Shown here in pieces: positions 1 to 10,004 of a stretch of DNA of 64,000 bases. The stretch comes from Effrenium voratum (taxonomy: Eukaryota > Sar > Dinophyceae > Suessiales > Symbiodiniaceae): the NCBI GenBank assembly GCA_963377175.1, contig CAUJNA010001494.1, positions 1 through 64,000 on the forward strand. Direction: 5' to 3'. Both the position numbers and the translations under genes were made by a program. Position 1 is the stretch's first letter, and the number at the start of each line of letters is the position of its first letter. Under the pieces are notes generated by a model. The model had not been told where the DNA came from, did not search any database, and saw nothing but the letters and a program-made list of their open reading frames with translations.

Positions 1-1904
1 AACTGGTCTGTCAAGCAATGTACCAGGCCCGTGAAACTGTAACCACGTCGGCTGCGCTCCATGGGTCCAAGTTATGAATGTCTGCACATCTTGCTCCAAC
101 ATGATTTGAACACTCAAACCCGCAAGTCGAACAGATAAACGCGGTAGCAACCGGAGGAAGTTGCAAAGCAGTCGAGCGATCACCGTCAGAGATAGGGGGG
201 GCATAGGTGAACATCTCCTCGACTCGGATGATGTCCGAATTCTGCACGTCAACAAGTGATTGATCCTGGGCTTAATGAGTGGAGAAGGACTCAAGGCGAG
301 AAAGAATGCGTTGGTAACCTTGATGTTGCCAGTCGCGAATTGTCCACACCTGACTGTGTTCACCAGTCCCACCAATGGGATCAGTTACCCGCTTCCACTC
401 CCGAAACGAGTTGTCTGGTAGGTCAGGTACGGCTTCTTCTGGTTGCCACAGCTGAGGTTGTCCTGGAGTATAGATCCGCACCCACTCCTGATCCTGCCAG
501 ACTGAATATTCGAGCCATGGGTGCTGCTCAGCGGTTCGGCCCGACGTCTGAGTTGCATCCTCGATGTCCATGCCGAAGTGAAAGACAGGGCGTACCGCGG
601 GTCCGATCCAGCTAGCAAAGAAACAGTCACCATGCACAACCATGCACAACCAGCAACTACACAAGAAAACTGGTCTGTCAAGCAATGTACCAGGCCCGTG
701 AAACTGTAACCACGTCGGCTGCGCTCCATGGGTCCAAGTTATGAATGTCTGCACATCTTGCTCCAACATGATTTGAACACTCAAACCCGCAAGTCGAAGA
801 GATAAACGCGGTAGCAACCGGAGGAAGTTGCAAAGCAGTCGAGCGATCACCGTCAGAAATAGGGGGGCATAGGTGAACATCTCCTCGACTCGGATGATGT
901 CCGAATTCTGCACGTCAACAAGTGATTGATCCTGGGCTTGATGAGTGGAGAAGGACTCAAGAGAAAGAATGCGTTGGTAACCTTGATGTTGCCAGTCGCG
1001 AATTGTCCACGCCTGACTGTGTTCACCAGTCCCACCAATGGGATCAGTTACCCGCTTCCACTCCCGAAACGGGTTGTCTGGTCGGTCAGGTACGCCTTCT
1101 TCTGGTTGCCACAGCTGAGGTTGTCCTGGAGTATAGATCCGCACCCACTCCTGATCCTGCCAGACTGAATATTCGAGCCATGGGTGCCGCTCAGCGGTTC
1201 GGCCCGACGTCTGAGTTGCATCCTCGATGTCCATGCCGAAGTGAAAGACAGGGCGTACCGCGGGTTCCGATCCAGCTAGCAAAGAAACAGTCACCATGCA
1301 CAACCATGCACAACCAGCAACTACACAAAAAAACTGGTCTGTCAAGCAATGTACCAGGCCCGTGAAACTGTAACCACGTCGGCTGCGCTCCATGGGTCCA
1401 AGTTATGAATGTCTGCACATCTTGCTCCAACATGATTTGAACACTCAAACCCGCAAGTCGAAGAGATAAACGCGGTAGCAACCGGAGGAAGTTGCAAAGC
1501 AGTCGAGCGATCACCGTCAAAGATAGGGGGGGCATAGGTGAACATCTCCTCGACTCGGATGATGTCCGAATTCTGCACGTCAACAAGTGATTGATCCTGG
1601 GCTTAATGAGTGGAGAAGGACTCAAGGCGAGAAAGAATGCGTTGGTAACCTTGATGTTGCCAGTCGCGAATTGTCCACGCCTGACTGTGTTCACCAGTCC
1701 CACCAATGGGATCAGTTACCGGCTTCTTCTGGTTGCCACAGCTGAGGTTGTCCTGGAGTATAGATCCGCGCCCACTCCTGATCCTGCCAGACTGAATATT
1801 CGAGCCATGGGTGCTGCTCAGCGGTTCGGCCCGACGTCTGAGTTGCATCCTCGATGTCCATGCCGAAGTGAAAGACAGGGCGTACCGCGGGTTCCGATCC
1901 AGCT
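1..1904 (-). repeat. Tandem coding repeat, ~665-bp unit, 2.9 copies
   Basis: Three head-to-tail copies begin at 1, 668 and 1332 and differ by few substitutions. Copy 3 has lost about 41 bp near 1715. On the minus strand each unit encodes roughly 200 residues of one protein module. In order it holds a short hydrophobic lead (around AGSEPAVRPVFHFGMD), HPWLEYSVWQDQEWVRIYTP, a REWKRV motif, RDWQHQGYQR, and a cysteine cluster CSTCGFECSNHVGARCADIH. Frame is preserved in only some copies: copy 1 lacks one T in the GGTTCCGATCC stretch, and the G run near 200/866/1530 is 7, 6 and 7 bases long, which changes the frame of the cysteine cluster. The same family recurs at 61.2-63.9 kb. I do not recognise the function. 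Confidence 0.85.
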
Positions 1905-2040
1905 AGCTAGTTTGCGAAGCTGTGTGGTAAAAACGCGATGCAGCATGTCAACATCGCCAAAATATTGATCCTTCATGGACGCGGTCATGATGTCAATGTC
2001 GATGTCTGCATTGATACGTGAGAACTCATCTACCATTACT
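1905..2040 (-). pseudogene. 3' part of a host reading frame interrupted by the 18.8-kb element
   Basis: The minus-strand frame reads VMVDEFSRINADIDIDIM and continues to about 1905, where it runs into the tandem repeat. With the element and one copy of ATTACT removed, this frame continues without a stop from the frame at 20845-20969, giving about 90 open codons across the junction. The product is not recognised. It may be an older repeat-derived gene. Confidence 0.5.
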
Positions 2041-2055
2041 CAGTGATTATATTAA

Positions 2056-2139
2056 GAGTCCCAGATCCATGGGGTTTAGACCTTACCTCAATTTATCTCA
2101 AATTATCTCAAATTATCTCAAATTATCTTATTTTTGCAT
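2056..2139. repeat. Left inverted terminal repeat of the 18.8-kb element
   Basis: Bases 2056-2082 pair with the complement of 20795-20823 at about 80 percent. They are followed by four copies of ATCTCAAATT, matching the inverted GAGATAATTC copies at the right end. Confidence 0.75.
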
Positions 2140-2420
2140 CTAATGTGCAAAAAGATGCAAAAAATGCAAAAAGATGCAAAAAATGCAAACAGATGCAAAA
2201 AAGTGCAAAAACATGCAAACAAGTGCAAAAAATGCAAAACAGTGCAAAAATGCAAAAAAGTGCAAAAAACACAATGCAACAAAATGCCAAAAAACTGCAA
2301 CAAAATGCAAAAAATGCAACAAAATACAAAAAATACAAAAAGAGTGCAAAAACAATGCAAACATACATGACACAAATGCAAACAAGGACAAACACATGCA
2401 AGAACATACAACATGCATTA
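2140..2420. repeat. Degenerate ATGCAAAAA repeat, subterminal
   Basis: This is an A-rich run of about 25 imperfect 8-11-bp units of the type ATGCAAAAA/GTGCAAAAA, next to the left end. The right subterminal region (20610-20710) has a thinner version with ATGCAAATGCAAAAT. The open frames over this stretch (Lys/Cys/Gln-rich) are repeat artefacts. Confidence 0.85.
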
Positions 2421-2572
2421 AGTGTGTGTCACTCAATTCTATAATAATGATTATTTTTTATTGTCGCATCAGTGAGTCGCAAGTCATCATGAGCGCACGT
2501 TAGCGCCAGCAACGTTGGACCATTCCATTGTCCATCATCATTATTCATTCTTGACGTCGCTGGCGAGCCAGC

Positions 2573-3211
2573 TCAAAAAAATACTCTGCCATGATCCAAG
2601 TCAAGCGCTTTCAATAACTTGTGGCAAGGACAGCTGCACGGATCATCATCATCATCTTCACAGATCGTTGGACTGGGGTATTCTTGCACATAAGTCGAAT
2701 CAAAGTTCGAGCAATGGGAGCAATGCATTGTCTTGCGATTGTCGTTGATGATCATGAGCACTGCGCCACGCATGCCAGTAACAAAGGTCACAGGTTCCCG
2801 ATTGACGTTCAGCTGACTCGGCAACTGAACAAACGCTTCATGTCCAACCCACATAATAGTCACACCACGACCACACATGCCGCGCCGGTCACCGGTCCTG
2901 AAATCTGTCAGAATAGATTCTGCAAGAAATTCTGGGCAAGGTTCACGTTCCAGTTCCGAGTCCAGCTCCGATAAATCTGACTGCTCGACGTCGTCATTGT
3001 CATTCCCCTGCTGAAGCTCCGGCTCAGTCATTTCAACTCCCCAGTCCCGTGGCTGAGCGTCAGTCCAGTCAGGCTGAGGAAGTTCGATTTGACACACTGT
3101 CGCACTGGCTTCAACTTCTGATTCTGAAGATTCAGTGTGACACACTGTCTGACTTGCAGGAGAATCTGTCACTGTCCGACGCTTCTTATCAGCAGGCAAG
3201 CCAGTTGACAT
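2573..3211 (-). CDS. Acidic protein with C-terminal cysteine cluster, unknown
   Basis: A 212-residue frame, first gene from the left end. The N-terminus is basic then Ser/Glu-rich. Residues about 75-95 are strongly acidic. The C-terminus carries MHCSHCSNFDS and, after an Asp run, CSCPCHKL, which could bind zinc. The middle (about 105-160) looks like a folded beta-rich segment (GVTIMWVGHEAFVQLP). Two copies of the element-wide CACACTG motif lie in it (3093, 3141). No family is recognised. The start is the first ATG of the frame, just after a CAATG-rich leader. Confidence 0.55.
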   Translation of the reverse strand: MSTGLPADKKRRTVTDSPASQTVCHTESSESEVEASATVCQIELPQPDWTDAQPRDWGVEMTEPELQQGNDNDDVEQSDLSELDSELEREPCPEFLAESILTDFRTGDRRGMCGRGVTIMWVGHEAFVQLPSQLNVNREPVTFVTGMRGAVLMIINDNRKTMHCSHCSNFDSTYVQEYPSPTICEDDDDDPCSCPCHKLLKALDLDHGRVFF

Positions 3212-3615
3212 GAGGCTTCAATGTCAATGGTTCACAAAATCTCAATCAAGCACGTTGAGTCAACTGCTACTGACAGGCTTGAGCCGCAAAACCGCATCTC
3301 AAGCATGACTGGAATGTTTGCAGCCTGAACATGGGTCATGGTTCATGTCATTCATGATGGCATGATGGCATGTGCGCGCACGGCTGTTGCCATAAACTCA
3401 AATGAAGTCAGGATATTTATAGAGCGACAACTTGTTTCTTCCTCTTGTTCCATTGACTGCTGGGCCTCAAGTGAGCTTCCGCACTCACGCATCTAAACTC
3501 ACTTGCGCAGCCCTGTTGCTGTTTTCCAAAGTCGCACACAGTCGAGTCAAGCAGTTCGCCCATCAGTTAAAAGTTGCAGCTCCGCTCTGTACTGGAGCAA
3601 CACACTGCTTGTCTA
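3212..3615. other. Intergenic, nothing supported
   Basis: Short plus-strand frames here have no recognisable features. One CACACTG motif lies at 3601. Confidence 0.5.
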
Positions 3616-4224
3616 TTATTGGCTGAAGATCAATCCAGCACGAGGCCATGACGCATTGAATATGCACGAGCAAGCTTGTGACAGGCACATGAACACTGAG
3701 GGCCACAATGGTGCGCTAAGCCGCACGCAGAGCACCAAAGAACACGATCTCGCGCAGCCAAAGTAATAGTTCCAGCCCTGGCAGTAAAAAAACCACACCT
3801 TTTTATGCATCGATGTGCTGTAGCTCACGGGCATCCGAACAAACCAGTCACCTTCGATGAACTTGAACTTGCGATCGGCAGTTGGTAAGGGCATCTGCAT
3901 CTGGTCAGCAAGCACTTCTTGAAGCACCACTGGGCGCAGATCTCCCGTGTCTGGAGTCGAAGAGCGTGGTCGTTTTTTTGTGGGAATCACATCTTGGGGT
4001 CCACTCAAGGTGCCCTCCTGGCATGTGGCCTCCTGGTGTTCGTCATCATCAATGGCAGTGTCATTGGCCATGTTGTTTGTGCACGGCGACGCAGACTCAA
4101 TAATTATAGTAGCAAAACTACCAGCATCCTCACATTTCCATAGCGTCTGCCTTAGATAGTGTGCGCCCGAACCCCGCACCATCACTTTGCCTAAATTGAT
4201 GACAGCAACACCTAATGCATACAA
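3616..4224 (-). CDS. Unknown protein with basic linker
   Basis: A 202-residue frame. After a low-complexity N-terminus there is a basic stretch TKKRPRSSTPDTGDL (possible nuclear localisation signal). A compact segment of about 45 residues follows (FKFIEGDWFVRMPVSYS, then WFFYCQGWNYYFGCARS), rich in aromatics and likely folded. The last 40 residues are Cys/Leu-rich and may be read-through past a splice site. Same strand as all neighbours. Function unknown. Confidence 0.45.
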   Translation of the reverse strand: MYALGVAVINLGKVMVRGSGAHYLRQTLWKCEDAGSFATIIIESASPCTNNMANDTAIDDDEHQEATCQEGTLSGPQDVIPTKKRPRSSTPDTGDLRPVVLQEVLADQMQMPLPTADRKFKFIEGDWFVRMPVSYSTSMHKKVWFFYCQGWNYYFGCARSCSLVLCVRLSAPLWPSVFMCLSQACSCIFNASWPRAGLIFSQ

Positions 4225-4455
4225 TCATTATTAAGCCCAGCAGCGACATTGCGAGTTTAGCAAAGTGGGAAGCACTTGAATCTGCGCTTTCAACTGACAG
4301 CACTTGAACCGAACCGCCACAACTTGTTTTGCCACAAGCAATTCCCGTACACAAGTGCAAGCAGGCCAATGACATGATGAGATACTTTGCACTCAGCACA
4401 CCAGAGGTTCTCGCTATTTTATCAAGTCGTGCGCAACTCGCAAACGAGCAAAGAA

Positions 4456-5880
4456 TTATGCCTTCTGTCTACAGCCACATGTTTTGGAAGACTGGATCCA
4501 GTCCTTAACCTGTAGCTCAGTCATTATAGTGCTTGTCCTCCTCAATTGGCCTTTTGATGGCCACTCGCCTGGCAGAGCGCCACCACAGCACAGAACTAAG
4601 ACTTCAAGACTATTATTACGCACACACACACAAAGAATGGTCATTATGATTTGCCCGCCTTTCTCCCAGTCGTAGCACCTCATGATCCAGGTTGGCTTGT
4701 CTCGGCCCCCTGGCGCTGGATGAAACTTGTAATGCCCACATTGCTTGCGGCAGGTATTGCAGGAAACCTCAGTCCAGATAAGCGGATCAAACACAGCAGG
4801 TTGCCGGGGTCCATGGTGGCCAGGGCGACTTGATTGTGCACCGGCACCATCAGCCATAGCCAAATCATCGGCACTGCTGGAAGCAGCAATGACACTTGCC
4901 CCAGAACTTGGCAATGGCTCGTCACTGTGCCTTGTCGATTTGCTTGGAGATTGGGTGTGGCTGGCAGGTGGCAGGTCCGCCTGCGGACTCAGCCTGTTGC
5001 CGTCGTCCGCCACACTGGCTGGCTTGTCTTCTGGAGGAGCCGTGCTGTTGTCCTCCGCCACACTGGCTGGCCGCTCTTCTGGAGCAGCCTCGGCCTGCGC
5101 AGCAGGCCTCGCAGATTCAGGGCACGACGACACTGAGTGAGTTCTACGAACCACCCGCCGCTGCCATGGATTCGGAGTCACAGCTTCAACTTCTTCAGGG
5201 ACTTCAACCAGCACGTTTCCCTTTTCATGGGTGTCACCTTCGCGAAGAGCAGGGCAGTCTTGTTTTTTCTTCTTCAGTGCGCCATGCCAAATCTTCCTGC
5301 TCGCCTTGCTGGCCACTTTGGAGCTGCTTGATTTGGCAGTCTTCAGCCCCTTTATTATGTTGGCTTTGTTGCTTGCCTTGGCCTTGGCCTTTGTCTTGGC
5401 CTTGGACTTGGCCTTTGTCTTGGCCTTTGCCTTGGCCTTTGCCTTGGCCTTTGCATCATGGCCTTTCTGACTACTGCCCATTCCTTCTGCTTCGCACGAG
5501 CCTGATGTTTCTCAATTGTTTTTTGAACTTGCTCAAACTCACGACGATCTTCTGGGTCCATGTCCTCCAACACCATTGCATCAAACTCAAGATCATCCTG
5601 ATCAGCCTTGCAGGCACTCTCATCAGAATCACTGTTGTTGCCAGCGGGGGCATTGTTGTGCAGAGCTTGGACCTGAGCCGCGAAGTTGGCCGTGATGTCA
5701 TCAGTATCGCCATCCCGCTGTGACGTTTCCGCAGCAAGAACTTTCAATAGCTCAGGTCTGCTCATCGCTTGAAAAACTGGCACAGCAGTCTTGCTGCAAG
5801 CACGCAGGTCGATGCCCTTCAAGTAGCACACCAGGGCCGCCAGCTCTTTGTTCAGCATCTTCTTTGTCAGCCTGAGCAGG
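4456..5880 (-). CDS. Two-part gene: acidic helical N-half, Lys/Ala repeat, C-terminal Cys motif
   Basis: Two overlapping minus frames appear to belong to one gene. The 5' part (about 5880-5470) encodes a helical acidic segment (MLNKELAALVCYLKGIDLR through DRREFEQVQKTIEKHQARAK). The reading then shifts near 5475, by an intron or frameshift, into a Lys-Ala/Lys-Thr repeat of about 30 residues. A basic linker and a Pro/Ser/Ala-rich tract follow, with two PASVA repeats (5021, 5059). The gene ends in CNTCRKQCG...RDKPTWIMRCYDWE, a possible zinc site. The alternative frame through the repeat gives Arg/Pro/Gln repeats and is probably out of frame. A chromatin-like or nucleic-acid-binding role is only an inference from composition. 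Confidence 0.45.
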
Positions 5881-7470
5881 TGACAGCACAACTGACAACA
5901 AGACAACATCAAGCATGCTGCCTGACATGAGTGCCACAGCGCAACTTTCAGATCCAAGCAGCGTTGGCTGTGTAAGAAAAGTTCTCAGCAAGCTGCGCTC
6001 CACACCGGACGATTGCCTGGCCAATCGGAGACCACCTTGCCACTCAATGCAAACAGGCTGCGTCTCCACCACCATCCACATCTCTGGCTGCTCGATGAAC
6101 ATGAAGTCTGCCTGCCCTTCAGCATCCAGCACAAAGCACGCATCTCCAAGGGCACCACAGTGGTTCGCTTCAGGAGTGTCCACCACAATCACGGGCCACC
6201 ATACACAAGCCCGTGTGGCAGAGCTCAAGCAAAAGCAGAATGACTCATCTGACAAATTCTTCATGACCTCCTGCCGCGGCGCCAGTTTGTTGAACACCCC
6301 TTGCCAGATTTTGATGCCTGCCGAAGATCTGTCATCCTTCCAATGCTGAAGCCAAGCCCATGCCGCAGCTCCTTCTTGAAGGCTTTCTTCCGACAGTGTG
6401 CCCCAGGTTTTCCTTGCCATAAGTTGATGCCATTCCCGAGGCATTTTGTGAGTCTTTGAATTGAACCCACATTTTCTCCCACTTGTATGTCCCTGTCTAA
6501 AGTCACCCACAAATTCGTCTCTGGAGATCTTCACATGCGGAATTCCACGGCTTTCAAAGACCTGCGAGCTGCGAGTAACATCTTGGGTGGACTCATTTGT
6601 TTGCTTCTTGTTGCTTTGAAATTTGCCACCCCTCCGAATATCGTTGTGCGCATCTTCAACAATTTTGTTGTCAGGGAATGTGCAAAGCAAGCAGTTCAGC
6701 AAGTGAAGTCCTGCCACACTGGCTGTCTTGTAACCACCTGCTTCGAACGCCTCCATCATGATCCTGCATGGGTTTGAAACGATTAGATGTACACTTGCGG
6801 ACAGCTTGTCGCAAATTCCCTGCACCAGGCCAAAGGAAGACCGACTAGCAAACACAGTTTCAAGCCACAGCAAAACCTGATGTTCCTTCTTCAGCAAACG
6901 AACTGCTTCCTGCTGCACTTGCTCGTTGTCAGCAGCCAGGATTCCTGCATATGATTCTGGGGGACAGCCGTGGCGACTGAGCGACCAGACCCTCTGCTTC
7001 AGCAAGTGCTCTGTCAAACTAGTCATTTGCATGACCCAGCCACTCAAACCACTTTCAGATATGAACTGCAGAAATGTTGAATTCTGAAGCACTGCTACTG
7101 TCTTCTGCAAATGCTCGGACTTCTTCCAGCCACCCAGCGCCAGCTGCGCGGACCTTTTGACAGAGTCTTGCGGGGTTTTCACTGATTGAATTTCAGCCGC
7201 ATACCATGACCACAGTGGACGTGTGACTTCAAGCAAAATGTGGGAATGATAGTACAAGTCCTCCGTCATCAGCTTCAACGCAAGCTTGAATCCTCCCGTC
7301 GTTTTCTTCATGAGGCTCAGCTCTTCTCTGGGGCTGATTTCCTTCCGTTTTGCTGCCGCATTGAGGAGGCCTTGGTCAGCTGATGTTGGGTCATTCATTG
7401 AAGGGCCCTGTCCAGTTGGCAACACACTGCTTGGATTGCTCTCATCGTCCAGCTCAAGCGAGTCCTCCAA
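5752..7470 (-). CDS. Putative transposase, C-terminal portion
   Basis: A 572-residue frame directly downstream of, and overlapping, the frame at 7395-8510. The join near 7440 needs an intron or frameshift: AFKMVWRTRLS in one frame becomes LEDSLELDDESN in the other. It has long helical segments, then NKIVEDAHNDIR at about 265-276 followed by a basic Q/N-rich stretch. An acidic residue before a helix would suit the third member of a DDE triad. The last ~55 residues past 5960 (low-complexity, overlapping the next gene) are probably intronic. I recall similar KIVED-helix proteins as multicopy unannotated genes in dinoflagellates, but cannot confirm that here. Confidence 0.5.
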   Translation of the reverse strand: MEDSLELDDESNPSSVLPTGQGPSMNDPTSADQGLLNAAAKRKEISPREELSLMKKTTGGFKLALKLMTEDLYYHSHILLEVTRPLWSWYAAEIQSVKTPQDSVKRSAQLALGGWKKSEHLQKTVAVLQNSTFLQFISESGLSGWVMQMTSLTEHLLKQRVWSLSRHGCPPESYAGILAADNEQVQQEAVRLLKKEHQVLLWLETVFASRSSFGLVQGICDKLSASVHLIVSNPCRIMMEAFEAGGYKTASVAGLHLLNCLLCTFPDNKIVEDAHNDIRRGGKFQSNKKQTNESTQDVTRSSQVFESRGIPHVKISRDEFVGDFRQGHTSGRKCGFNSKTHKMPREWHQLMARKTWGTLSEESLQEGAAAWAWLQHWKDDRSSAGIKIWQGVFNKLAPRQEVMKNLSDESFCFCLSSATRACVWWPVIVVDTPEANHCGALGDACFVLDAEGQADFMFIEQPEMWMVVETQPVCIEWQGGLRLARQSSGVERSLLRTFLTQPTLLGSESCAVALMSGSMLDVVLLSVVLSPAQADKEDAEQRAGGPGVLLEGHRPACLQQDCCASFSSDEQT

Positions 7471-8510
7471 ACCATCTTGAACGCATGATACTCAGCCAGC
7501 ATTTCATTGCACACCTCGTTCCAGCTGAACCACCGGGCAAGCTTGACCAAAGCACCCTTTTTTGAAAAGGATGGAAGTTGCAGCATTTGATCCCATAGTT
7601 CGTTGTCAGGGACGTTGAGGGATGAAAGTCCCATATCCAAAGCAATCAGCTCACGATAGCGGATCCAAATTTCAGAGTTTGTTGAGTGGCTCGCCAGAAA
7701 TGACTCCAGCATGCTCTGCTTGTGCTGGAAGAACCCGCCTGTTCCGAATGGCTTGTAATTCAAGCTGAAGACATAGCTCGAGTGCAGCTGTGTGCGCAAA
7801 AACTGACCCCTGCACGCTCGCCCAATCGCCAATTTGTAGTCCCGGATTGATCGATGGATCTTGTCAAACTTGACATGAACCATGTGGTTCTGTAGCGCAA
7901 ACGCCATCCCCGCATTTCCAACCGATCCCTGGTCCAGGCAGGCAACCAGAATTGGCACCTTCTCCCACCAGAAAGGCTCTTCAGGAAGGACAGGCAGTTG
8001 GGTGCCCCCGTCCTGGCAAATAAATGCCCGACTGACACACTGTCTGACATGATCATCTTCGACCTCCTCGTCATTTGCACCAAGCTCAAACACTGGAATG
8101 ACCACTCGATGTTCGCCAGATTGTATTGGTCTGCACGCCTTGGCACGCACAAATGAACTAAGGGTCTTGGCACCATTGGTCAGCAAGCTCAGTTGATGGC
8201 TCATTGCTTGGAGCTGCCTGAAAGCTGCAAATCTGCTCAACTTGCTCTTCTTTGCCAAGGTTGCCAGCGCCGATATGTCATGCACTTCACTCGGCAGCAA
8301 GGGCCCAATGGGCATATGTTGGATTCGTGCCACACATCCAACATCTTCTGCATGAGAGTACATCAAAGATATAAGGATGTCTTTTGTTCCATGAGTGGAT
8401 CCATCAGCACAAATGTTGAATTGACAACAACTTTCAAAACGCGAGGCACTGATTGTTTCATACAGCTCTCCTGCCCTCCTTGTCCACCTGTAGGCATTCT
8501 CCTGGCTCAC
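7395..8510 (-). CDS. Putative transposase, core portion with two DDE-type aspartates
   Basis: A 371-residue frame. FNICADGSTHGTKD (Asp37) and ILVACLDQGSVGNAG (Asp193) sit at ends of predicted beta strands about 155 residues apart, as expected for the first two acidic residues of an RNase-H-like transposase with an insertion. They are followed by HVKFDKIHRSIRDYKLAIG, a His-Asp-Tyr-rich helix. Upstream ORF 8529-9581 and downstream ORF 5752-7470 are collinear, giving a reading region of about 1250 codons. A transposase role is inferred from motif geometry and position inside the inverted ends. No named superfamily is claimed. Confidence 0.5.
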   Translation of the reverse strand: MSQENAYRWTRRAGELYETISASRFESCCQFNICADGSTHGTKDILISLMYSHAEDVGCVARIQHMPIGPLLPSEVHDISALATLAKKSKLSRFAAFRQLQAMSHQLSLLTNGAKTLSSFVRAKACRPIQSGEHRVVIPVFELGANDEEVEDDHVRQCVSRAFICQDGGTQLPVLPEEPFWWEKVPILVACLDQGSVGNAGMAFALQNHMVHVKFDKIHRSIRDYKLAIGRACRGQFLRTQLHSSYVFSLNYKPFGTGGFFQHKQSMLESFLASHSTNSEIWIRYRELIALDMGLSSLNVPDNELWDQMLQLPSFSKKGALVKLARWFSWNEVCNEMLAEYHAFKMVWRTRLSWTMRAIQAVCCQLDRALQ

Positions 8511-8528
8511 TCCTGAGCAAGCCAGGCT

Positions 8529-9581
8529 TCAGTCACACACAAAAGCAGCTCTCATTGCATTGCAAACAACAAATAGACTATACATTCGCCGAGCAACCTG
8601 CAAAAGCAGTGTTCTCAAGCTCCGACTGCATTGCCACTTCAGTAGACAGCCTGCTGTGGCACACAGCCCTACGAGCGTCCAAACAGTGCTAAGATCCACC
8701 TGGGTGTACTTCCGAGTTTCCGCCCCACAGAACTTGCGCGCAGGAAGCATTCTTCCAATGTCATTATGAACCATGTACTGGCAGGAAATATACTGGTCCA
8801 AAAGATCGGACACTGTTGTCAGCCACGCTTTCTCCAATTCAGGAATCAGCTCATTGGTGGAGTGATTCGACTTGCATTTCTTCGCAAACACTGTGAATAA
8901 AACCAAGTCTTGAAGCCAAAGCCCATTCTGTCCCCAGCCATGCAGTGGCTGGGATAAATGCCCCTGCAAATGCATGGACGCCCAGAGCTCAGAAATTGAA
9001 GTGGCGCAGTTTCTGTTGCAATTGGCCAAGAAAATGTCTAGCCCATACACACTCCCTTGCTGCGTCACTCTCAAATCCACATGCTGCATCTGCATTCCAT
9101 CTGGGTCAATCACAGAGCACACACGCGAGCAGATGCCCTTCAGCTTGGCAACACAATGTTTGACTTGGCACTCCTGGCGGCCATTCCTACTTTGCTGACA
9201 AAAAAACATCAGCGCGCCCTTTGTGTCCGACAAATACTGCTTCACACAGCCATCTGGCACATCTTTGGTGGCCTGAATATGCAGCTCATTGTCCGTTGCA
9301 AGCCAAGACTCATCGATCATTTTTTTGACATGCCGGACCCATTTGGGCAATGGCCTCAGCTCCTGGAGGTCCTTTCTGAACCTGTCAAACATGTACTCCA
9401 GGCGCCACCAATATGTTCCCCTCGCCGAATAGGCACAGTCACTAGGGAACAACGATGGGTCTCCAGACAAATTGCATATCACAGCGTCGCTTTCAAGCAG
9501 GTAGTTATCTTCCATGGCTAGACACGAGGACTCTTTGTCTGCCCTTGCTGCAATGCAAAACTTGCATTCTTGGCTGACCAA
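8529..9581 (-). CDS. Putative transposase, N-terminal portion / unknown
   Basis: A 350-residue frame upstream of the DDE-like core. It begins MVSQECKFCIAARADKESS, a possible Cys pair, then a folded-looking section (YWWRLEYMFDRFRKDLQEL, WVRHVKKMIDESWLAT, YLSDTKGALMFFCQQS). A middle segment has HVDLRVTQQGSVYGLDIFL. The final ~50 residues after SSTVWTLVG-like sequence lose coherence and are probably intron. Whether it is a separate protein or the N-terminus of the transposase depends on splicing. Confidence 0.45.
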   Translation of the reverse strand: MVSQECKFCIAARADKESSCLAMEDNYLLESDAVICNLSGDPSLFPSDCAYSARGTYWWRLEYMFDRFRKDLQELRPLPKWVRHVKKMIDESWLATDNELHIQATKDVPDGCVKQYLSDTKGALMFFCQQSRNGRQECQVKHCVAKLKGICSRVCSVIDPDGMQMQHVDLRVTQQGSVYGLDIFLANCNRNCATSISELWASMHLQGHLSQPLHGWGQNGLWLQDLVLFTVFAKKCKSNHSTNELIPELEKAWLTTVSDLLDQYISCQYMVHNDIGRMLPARKFCGAETRKYTQVDLSTVWTLVGLCATAGCLLKWQCSRSLRTLLLQVARRMYSLFVVCNAMRAAFVCD

Positions 9582-10004
9582 TGTAGTTTCATCCTATGCT
9601 TATCATATTGCCAACACGTGCTATTGTGGACATGAAACAATCAAGCAAACCTCCATTCATTGGCTCATTCGTTCACCTGCATTGATTCACTGCAACATGC
9701 TCAACACAAGGGCAAAGCAATAATAAGCACACGCGGGCAACAGCACCCAGGTAGGCTCACCTTTTTTTTCCTCTGCTAGTCACTGCTTCCTGCAGGCGTG
9801 AGGATTGAACATTAATGCACTGCACATGCAAGCACAGTCTCAAGTTGGCATTTGCAAAGCTCTTGTTTTACCCCAGCAGCCTGCTGCAGCACACAGTGTG
9901 TGACTCCACACGTTGAGTGCTTTGCCACACTATCAGCAGCACACATCCCCAAGCCCACTTGAATTGTGGAGCATGACGTCCTGTGCTCACTGATGCAATG
10001 TCAC
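9582..10004. other. Intergenic, no gene seen
   Basis: A gap of about 420 bases between the transposase-like and methyltransferase-like genes. It is rich in CACA/TGTG words but has no coherent coding frame. Confidence 0.5.

Noticed and set aside
2043..2503. Lys/Gln/Cys-rich frames on both strands
   Set aside because: Produced by the ATGCAAAAA repeat.
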